Positions 7,706 to 12,600 of a stretch of DNA of 12,600 bases are shown piece after piece. Origin of the DNA: Nitrospiraceae bacterium. Lineage in GTDB: Bacteria; Nitrospirota; Nitrospiria; Nitrospirales; Nitrospiraceae. The position numbers and the translations under genes were made by a program. The DNA is taken from contig JACVSD010000049.1 in assembly GCA_014534095.1 (NCBI GenBank), positions 1-12,600 of the forward strand, read 5' to 3'. The notes below the pieces were generated by a model. That model was not told the origin of the DNA, did not search any database, and saw only the letters and a list, made by a program, of their open reading frames with translations. The first letter of the stretch is position 1, and every line of letters starts with the position of its first letter.

Positions 7706-8215
7706 TTACTGGTGCAGGTGTTTCATGGCAGCCGCGCAGAGGATGATGAAGAACCCCATCCATAAGGCGGCCCGCTGGTATGGGATCGCTTCGTACGTGC
7801 CGTCTTCGCTGTCTTCGTCGTCCGCTTTGAAGATGACGGTGTAGAGGAATAGGGTCAGGAGGCACAGGACAAGGAACAACTTGATGAAAAACACCGTAAG
7901 ATATTTGGCATGGTGCTGGATGCCACTGCCGGTTTGCGAGGTAAGCACTTGGTTCACGTAGTGCAGATTGATGCCGCCGGTGAAGAGGAGAACCACTAAG
8001 AGAATGCCGGCCACTTTCTTGTAGTGTTGATAGAAGATATCGGTGATGGGCTTGATTTGGTCTTTCGCCACGGCTTTCTGCAGTCCAGGAGTCACGGCCA
8101 TGACGAGAAAGGCCAATCCACCGATCCAAATCACAGCGGAAAGCAGGTGAAACCAATGATTGACGATTGGAATAAGGGTGTTGAGGTCCGTGCCGATGCT
8201 TTGGAGTGCGTCCAC
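7706..8215 (-). CDS. CopD-like four-helix integral membrane protein
   Basis: This 169-aa protein has four likely membrane helices, at about 18-40, 68-88, 104-128 and 149-165. An acidic loop lies between helices 3 and 4 (ADDEDSEDG). The first helix carries HWFHLLSAVIWIGG, matching the H-x(6)-W-x-GG style of the CopD/cytochrome-b561-like family, with His20 and His23. Further histidines sit in INLHYV (85), at 101-102 and in the C-terminal KHLHQ, so haem or copper binding is possible but unproven. CopD proteins are linked to copper uptake, usually with a periplasmic CopC; no CopC is nearby. The likely start is GTG 8215, with GGGG just upstream. It follows the radical SAM gene by 113 bp on the same strand, separated by a repeat element. 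Confidence 0.75.
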   Translation of the reverse strand: MDALQSIGTDLNTLIPIVNHWFHLLSAVIWIGGLAFLVMAVTPGLQKAVAKDQIKPITDIFYQHYKKVAGILLVVLLFTGGINLHYVNQVLTSQTGSGIQHHAKYLTVFFIKLFLVLCLLTLFLYTVIFKADDEDSEDGTYEAIPYQRAALWMGFFIILCAAAMKHLHQ

Positions 8216-8224
8216 TAATACCCC

Positions 8225-8341
8225 GTGATGCGTGATGCGTGATACGCGGTGAGTGAGGAGCGGTGAATCACCGGCGATACGACGGACAGCACAAGAGTCC
8301 GCTGCTTCACCCGATCACGCATGATCGTTCACCGTTCACTG
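8225..8341. repeat. heptamer GTGANNN repeat element with inverted arms
   Basis: The left arm holds two perfect tandem copies of GTGATGC (8225-8238) followed by GTGATAC (8239-8245), then looser GTGAG/GTGAA units. The right arm (about 8306-8341) holds the same kind of unit in the opposite orientation. On the minus strand it reads GTGAACG twice, then ATCATGC and GTGATCG. ATGCGTGAT (8228-8236) has its exact reverse complement at 8314-8322. The element fills the space between the radical SAM gene and the membrane gene, and its right arm encodes the last residues and stop of the former. It looks like an intergenic repeat family, not a single operator. Confidence 0.6.
8261..8273. promoter_or_regulatory. 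short palindrome inside the repeat element
   Basis: CGGTGAATCACCG is a perfect 6-bp inverted repeat around one central base. It lies 46 bp upstream of the membrane-protein start and could be a dimeric regulator site. It may equally be a by-product of neighbouring GTGA and TCAC units. Confidence 0.3.
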
Positions 8342-9726
8342 TCAAATTTGAATACCGGGGCATCGTTGCCGAATCGCTTCTTCCGCAGTTCTTCCATCAA
8401 CTCCACGGTGACCAGGGACAGGTTATGCTCACGGGCATGCTTCTCCACACCCTTCTTCACCATGGCCCGAAGGAAGTACGGGATGCGGCTCAGCCGAAGC
8501 GCCGAAGCTTCATCCCAGGCGACCTCCGACTCCTCTGGAATATTGAAGGCGACTTTAATTTTCTCGCCGCCTTTCGGCGTATAGAGGCACCACTGGTCCT
8601 CGTCTAGCCAATCGCCGTGGTCGACGTACGGACGGGCGCGACAACCGCCGCAGATATCGGTGTACTCGCAGTCCCCGCACTTGCCTTTTAGCTGAGGATA
8701 TCGGAATGAGTTGAACACATCCGACTTCTCCCACAAATCTACGAAGCTCGTCTGGCGGATGTTGCCTGCGGACAGCGGCATGTAGGGGCAGGGCGTGAGT
8801 TCGCCGTTGGGCGTGACCCGCGCATAGTTGGTGCCTGCGAGACATCCTCCGCCCATGTAGCCGGTGGCTTTGGTTATCGGCGAGTTGGGGTCCTTCTCAT
8901 AGGCCAGTCGCTTGAAATGGGGAGCGCAACGCGCCCGGACCAACATTCCTTTATAGTTGTCCTGACAGTTGACCAAATAGCCGAGCACTTCTTCGTACTG
9001 GGCGGGCGTAATGTCCGTCAGCTCTTCGCCGCGGCCGGTGCACACCATAAAAAAGACGTTCAGCACACGGGCGCCCAGGTTATGGGCCCAGTCAATCACG
9101 GCCGGTAATTCCTGGTAGTTCATGGGCTGGGCGCTAAAGTGCACCTGGAATTGGAGGCCATTGCGCTTGCTGGCTTCAATGCCGGCGAGCGCGGCTTCCC
9201 AGGCCCCGGGCACCCCTCGAAACGCATTGTGTTTCCCCGCATCAAGCGAATCGATGCTGATGCCCACACCCATCACCCCGATCTCCACCAGGGCCTTGGC
9301 CATCGGGTCATCGATCAGCATGCCGTTCGTCCCGAACACCACCATGAATCCGAGCTTCACCGCATGCCGTGCAATCTCGAGGATGTCGGGACGCACTAAT
9401 GGTTCGCCGCCGGTGATGACCAGAAGGCAGCCCTTGTTGACGATGGCAATTTGGTCGATCAGCGCGAAACATTCCTGCGTGGAGAGTTCGTCGTCTCCCC
9501 CCGCGGCCTTCGTGGTCGCATCGAGATAGCAATGGTCACATTTGAGGTTGCAGCGCTTGGTAAGGTTCAACGCCACAAGGTAGGGCTTAAAATCGTCTAC
9601 CGTTCGGCCGTCGTAAGGCCCTTCCCCCTTCGGCTGCGGGGTGAAGAACTGTGTGATCTGCTGCTGAACGGAGGCGAGCGCACCCGGCAGCGACGAAAGA
9701 CTGACCATTGGCAGCGATTTGCCCAT
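8329..9726 (-). CDS. SPASM radical SAM protein (NirJ/AhbD-like) with C-terminal PCP_red-like domain
   Basis: The frame is open to 9981, but the extra part is out-of-frame overlap with the upstream gene, so I choose ATG 9726 (465 aa); ATG 9708 is the next option and neither has a clear ribosome-binding site. The radical SAM cluster motif is C59xxxC63xxC66 within NLTKRCNLKCDHCY, with GGEPL at 106-110. The C-terminal SPASM-type cysteines include C267, C295, C313, C350, C353, C359, C362 and C380, enough for auxiliary Fe-S clusters (GKCGDCEYTDICGGCRARPY region). This style matches NirJ and AhbC/AhbD, which modify side chains of sirohaem-derived tetrapyrroles. Other SPASM peptide-modifying enzymes cannot be excluded. 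Residues 404-445 (W404, LSRIPYFLR) form a PCP_red-like domain, also found in the neighbouring stress protein. It follows that gene by 83 bp. Confidence 0.9.
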   Translation of the reverse strand: MGKSLPMVSLSSLPGALASVQQQITQFFTPQPKGEGPYDGRTVDDFKPYLVALNLTKRCNLKCDHCYLDATTKAAGGDDELSTQECFALIDQIAIVNKGCLLVITGGEPLVRPDILEIARHAVKLGFMVVFGTNGMLIDDPMAKALVEIGVMGVGISIDSLDAGKHNAFRGVPGAWEAALAGIEASKRNGLQFQVHFSAQPMNYQELPAVIDWAHNLGARVLNVFFMVCTGRGEELTDITPAQYEEVLGYLVNCQDNYKGMLVRARCAPHFKRLAYEKDPNSPITKATGYMGGGCLAGTNYARVTPNGELTPCPYMPLSAGNIRQTSFVDLWEKSDVFNSFRYPQLKGKCGDCEYTDICGGCRARPYVDHGDWLDEDQWCLYTPKGGEKIKVAFNIPEESEVAWDEASALRLSRIPYFLRAMVKKGVEKHAREHNLSLVTVELMEELRKKRFGNDAPVFKFDSER

Positions 9727-9763
9727 TGCGCGAAGCCGTTCAGAGGTATGGAACGAACGCGGC

Positions 9764-9792
9764 ACGGGAAGAGGAGAACCCCTGCTTCCCGT
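9764..9792 (-). promoter_or_regulatory. intercistronic hairpin between stress-protein and radical SAM genes
   Basis: ACGGGAAG at 9764-9771 and CTTCCCGT at 9785-9792 form a perfect 8-bp stem around a 13-nt loop. It sits in the 83-bp gap, 37 bp upstream of the chosen radical SAM start. No T-tract follows in the transcript direction, so an mRNA processing, stability or attenuation element is more likely than a simple intrinsic terminator. Confidence 0.45.
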
Positions 9793-9809
9793 ATCCGGCC
9801 GTGTCAGAC

Positions 9810-11900
9810 CTAGGAACTCACCTTTCCTGTGAGATTTGCGATCATGTCCTTGAGGTTGCCGGTCTTCATGGCGTCCGCCATGTAGTCTTTGGCCTGTTCG
9901 ATGCCTTCGTGGGCCACCTCGAGGGTGATGTGTGTGACGCCCAGTTTCACCGCATGCTTGAGAATTAAGGCCTTCGTGCATTCCCGCATGAACCCTTCCG
10001 GAGCACGGTCAAGACGGGCCTGGGCCTCGGCGGTCCAGGTATACGGAGAGGCTTCTGAAGGGCCGTGGCCATTCTGGTGGCTTTCGGCTGTCCCATTCCC
10101 ATTGGCACCGCTCGCGGCGGTCAGTTTGGCCTCGGCTTCCGGCGAAGTCCCCGCGCCCTTGTTGGCAAAGATGGGCTGGTACTCTTCAGATGCCGCTTCC
10201 TGAATCATGGGCCCGGCATACTCGAGCGTAATGGTCGTCATCCCGAGCTTGCGTGCGGTCTTCTCAATCCGGGCCTTGGCGCGACGGCGTTGAAAACCGG
10301 CCGGCACGGCGCGGATTGCTTCCTTGGCGTCCTTGGTCCATTGCATCGGGACATCGTCGTAGGCAAGGTCGGTTTCTAGGGCCCCTTCGGCATTCGCGGC
10401 CGCTTCGAAGATGCTCTTGTCCACCAGCTTGAACCGGTCACCCCCGGCTCCGCAGACCGGGCACTTCACCGGCGTGTCGCCTTTGCCGACGTAGCCGCAT
10501 CCGTCGCAGACGAAATAGTTCTGGCTCATCCGATCCAGGTAGGCTTGGGTCGCTTCTGAGTTTTTGGGTTTTTCTTCAACGACCTGCGTCATCATACCGC
10601 TCAACGTCGAACCCATAAGGTCTTGGGCGACGGAGTCATCTGCCTGCATGGAATCACGGTCAATACCGGCCGCATCGAGGTTGCCTCCCAACGCCCGCAT
10701 GGCATCCATGGCACCCTTGGGAAGGATGTGACCGACGGCCGTGTCGACCACGGTGTTGCTAATGATCGTGTGCCCTTTTTCAATCGCATAACGGTGGATC
10801 GCGGTTTTGGCGACCCCACGGGCGAAAATGGGAATCCGCTCCATGCGCCGGAGGGCTTCTTCCGTCCAGGCAATGGTGTACTCGGCTTGCGTGTCGATCG
10901 GCGGCACATACTTCCGATTGGAAATCAGGACGTTGCAGGGTGCCGACCGGAGGAGATTTTCGGTATTGCTGCCGATATCCATATCCTCGTCGCTATGCAC
11001 GCCGATGCGGCCGACGATGAGGAGGGCGGGGACATCCTTGCGGACGTATTGGATGATCTTCTCGAACGCCTTGCCGTCCAGCAAGGTCGTTTTCACGTCG
11101 GTGTCCTCGGCTTGCGCAATTTCTCGGGAGATATCCAGATGGGACTGATAGATCTTGGCCAGGCCGCTGTCGATGATTTCTTCGTGCAGCTTTTCTTGCT
11201 CTTTAAAACGGAACACCTTCCCGGCTTCTTCATTCAACACGCCGGAGATGCTGTGGAAGGCGGCATAGTGGAAGTATGGATCGAAGGCCGAGATCGCTTC
11301 GACCGGCATATTCATCGCCTTCCCGAGTGCCAGGCCCGTCATCAGGCCGCCGAATGAGTAAGGACTGCCGTCCACTGCCACGACGATTTTCCCGCCCGTT
11401 AGCGGTTGAGGAGTCTTGATGATCAGCATGTCGGAGTTACGAACCCGACGGACCACGCGCTCAGTGTTGCTGCCGATCACGCTGTCTTTGACGGCCCCAA
11501 CCCCTAGCGCACCCATGATCACCAGATCATAGCCGTTCGTGTTGATGTCTTCGGCCAGGACCTTCCAATTCCGGCCTTCGAGCGAGCGGCGCTCGATGGG
11601 AAGGTTCGCTTCATTGCATTTCTTATCAACGTAGTCGAGATAGGAGTCGGTAATGATCTGAAGTCCGCGGGTGATCAGCGAATCATGGATTTGGCGCTGG
11701 CGATCGAGCTCTTTCTCGTCGTGATATTCCTCCGGCAGGCCGGCTTCCATTTGCTTGAAGCGCTTATCATGCATTTTGGCGGCATAGACGTGACTTCCGA
11801 CAATCTTGGACCCGAACGTCTTGGCCATGTGGACGCCGACATCCACCGCTGTATTGGAATGGTCGGAGTTGTCGACCGGGATATAGATCGTTTTATACAT
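9810..11900 (-). CDS. tandem universal stress protein with rubredoxin-like and three PCP_red-like domains
   Basis: The 696-aa protein has a rare architecture. Two UspA domains lie at about 1-163 and 171-328, each with a full G-2x-G-9x-G-S nucleotide-binding signature (G130/G133/G143-S144 and G297/G300/G310-S311). A first PCP_red-like domain begins at W345 (RRMERIPIFARGVAK). A short rubredoxin/rubrerythrin-like knuckle follows with C465, C468, C480 and C483 (CDGCGY and CPVCGAGGDRF). PCP_red-like copies start at W521 and W622; the two are separated by an Ala/Gly/Asn-rich linker (about 580-618). No signal peptide or membrane segment is seen, so it should be cytosolic. The sequence supports ATP or AMP binding plus a single Fe or Zn site. 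The PCP_red domain is best known from the C-terminus of the BchB/ChlB subunit of protochlorophyllide reductase; its role here is unknown. Confidence 0.92.
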   Translation of the reverse strand: MYKTIYIPVDNSDHSNTAVDVGVHMAKTFGSKIVGSHVYAAKMHDKRFKQMEAGLPEEYHDEKELDRQRQIHDSLITRGLQIITDSYLDYVDKKCNEANLPIERRSLEGRNWKVLAEDINTNGYDLVIMGALGVGAVKDSVIGSNTERVVRRVRNSDMLIIKTPQPLTGGKIVVAVDGSPYSFGGLMTGLALGKAMNMPVEAISAFDPYFHYAAFHSISGVLNEEAGKVFRFKEQEKLHEEIIDSGLAKIYQSHLDISREIAQAEDTDVKTTLLDGKAFEKIIQYVRKDVPALLIVGRIGVHSDEDMDIGSNTENLLRSAPCNVLISNRKYVPPIDTQAEYTIAWTEEALRRMERIPIFARGVAKTAIHRYAIEKGHTIISNTVVDTAVGHILPKGAMDAMRALGGNLDAAGIDRDSMQADDSVAQDLMGSTLSGMMTQVVEEKPKNSEATQAYLDRMSQNYFVCDGCGYVGKGDTPVKCPVCGAGGDRFKLVDKSIFEAAANAEGALETDLAYDDVPMQWTKDAKEAIRAVPAGFQRRRAKARIEKTARKLGMTTITLEYAGPMIQEAASEEYQPIFANKGAGTSPEAEAKLTAASGANGNGTAESHQNGHGPSEASPYTWTAEAQARLDRAPEGFMRECTKALILKHAVKLGVTHITLEVAHEGIEQAKDYMADAMKTGNLKDMIANLTGKVSS

Positions 11901-11907
11901 TCACTTG

Positions 11908-11915
11908 CCTCCTCC
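11908..11915 (-). promoter_or_regulatory. strong ribosome-binding site of the stress-protein gene
   Basis: On the minus strand the sequence reads GGAGGAGG, 7 nt before ATG 11900. It is the strongest Shine-Dalgarno noticed in the window and fixes this start. It suggests high translation of the stress-protein gene. Confidence 0.8.
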
Positions 11916-12053
11916 AGGAGCCGTCTCGCCAGGAATGTTCGTCATAAACGGTGGGAAAACCTACCGGTGACATACCAAACCCAGCTCTAAAAAGAGCGCG
12001 AATGATAGCACCGCATTTGGCGGGAAAGCAAGAAGCGCCCGTCCCAAAGCCCT

Positions 12054-12600
12054 TTAGTGTACGGGGTTCGTCACGGGATTTTTCTCGGGCGAAGCCGTGG
12101 CCTTCAGCGCTTGCCGCGGCCTGAGAATTTCTTCCAATGACAGCAAGGCATCCCGTCCGGAATTGCCTTCAATCCCCCGGATCAGATTCGCGTCGGCGTA
12201 CGGTCCTCCTCGTTCACCGCCGGTCTGAGAAAGGGAGCCGGTCCATCGTCGTGGGTCTCGGCTGCCTTCTTTGCGTTCCCAGGCCTTTAGGCAAGCCTTG
12301 GCGATAAATTTGTTCAATGGCGCCGGGTTATACAAGAGCTTCCGGATGCTGGTCGGGGTCAGCATCAGGGGATTGTACCCGGGCGACAGATAGCCTTCTT
12401 CCAGCAACCGCTGTTCCAAATCCGTGTTGGGCTGAATGCCCAGAAAGAACATCAAGGGAAAGACACGCGCTTCCCCCAGGATCGAGGCGACCATTTTGTA
12501 CGATTCCACGCTTTGCAGTAAGGTCTCTTCGGTTTCTTTTGGGCTATTGAGCGAGTAATTCAGGATGACCTTCCCCTTAAAGCCGGCTTCCGCCAGATAT
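12054..12600 (-). CDS. radical SAM protein of the B12-binding type, C-terminal part (partial)
   Basis: The frame is open to the right edge, so the gene starts outside the window and about 181 C-terminal residues are visible. The visible part has no CxxxCxxC motif. It carries a stretch I associate with the end of B12-binding-domain radical SAM proteins: FPLMFFLGIQPNTDLEQRLL, then EEGYLSPGYNPLMLTP, then RKLLYNPAPL. The first visible residues (about 1-35) fit the last strand and helix of a radical SAM barrel. The final 70 residues are polar and low in recognisable motifs. Substrate is unknown. It lies 153 bp upstream of the stress-protein gene on the same strand; the gap and the strong ribosome-binding site of the latter suggest separate initiation, although I see no clear terminator. 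Confidence 0.8.
   Translation of the reverse strand, partial: YLAEAGFKGKVILNYSLNSPKETEETLLQSVESYKMVASILGEARVFPLMFFLGIQPNTDLEQRLLEEGYLSPGYNPLMLTPTSIRKLLYNPAPLNKFIAKACLKAWERKEGSRDPRRWTGSLSQTGGERGGPYADANLIRGIEGNSGRDALLSLEEILRPRQALKATASPEKNPVTNPVH

Noticed and set aside
9727..9981. N-terminal extension of the radical SAM frame up to 9981
   Set aside because: It overlaps the end of the stress-protein gene in another frame and reads as Arg/His/Gly-rich nonsense; recognisable sequence begins after ATG 9726.
11984..11997. GCTCT/AGAGC hairpin upstream of the stress-protein gene
   Set aside because: Only 5 bp with a 4-nt A loop; the T-run is in the loop on the minus strand, not after the stem, so it does not look like an intrinsic terminator.

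Overview
The window is a high-GC bacterial chromosome segment that looks Gram-negative, because it encodes the periplasmic lipoprotein carrier LolA. Gene content and protein style fit Nitrospirota, probably a Nitrospira-like nitrite oxidiser. The clues are a tandem universal stress protein carrying protochlorophyllide-reductase-type (PCP_red) domains, a SPASM radical SAM protein, a radical SAM protein of the B12-binding type, and short heptamer repeats. The taxonomic call is inferred from gene types, not from a database match. No mobile element, CRISPR array, rRNA or tRNA was seen.

Positions 1-1492 (+) hold a housekeeping run: the C-terminus of pdxA, a small unknown helical protein, and rsmA. 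Positions 1502-3288 (-) hold two overlapping genes that meet rsmA tail to tail. They encode a MotA/ExbB-like and a MotB/OmpA-like protein, which together resemble the ZorA/ZorB ion-channel pair of Zorya defence, but no zorC, zorD or zorE lies beside them. A 295-bp intergenic region then separates this pair from the divergent + strand run ftsK-lolA (ATGA overlap) and a 2-oxoglutarate/Fe(II) oxygenase (3584-7549).

Positions 7706-12600 (-) read leftwards as four genes. First is the C-terminal part of a radical SAM protein (B12-binding type). Next is a 696-aa protein with two universal stress protein domains, three PCP_red-like domains and a rubredoxin-like knuckle. Then comes a 465-aa SPASM radical SAM protein (NirJ/AhbD style) that also ends in a PCP_red-like domain. 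Last is a small four-helix CopD-like membrane protein. An 8-bp inverted repeat lies between the stress protein and the radical SAM gene, and a heptamer-repeat element lies between the radical SAM gene and the membrane gene.

The most interesting part is the stress protein/radical SAM neighbourhood. Two adjacent proteins share a small domain best known from dark-operative protochlorophyllide reductase, in a segment with no photosynthesis gene. This suggests a tetrapyrrole- or redox-linked module. The orphan ZorAB-like pair is the second candidate for a little-described system.
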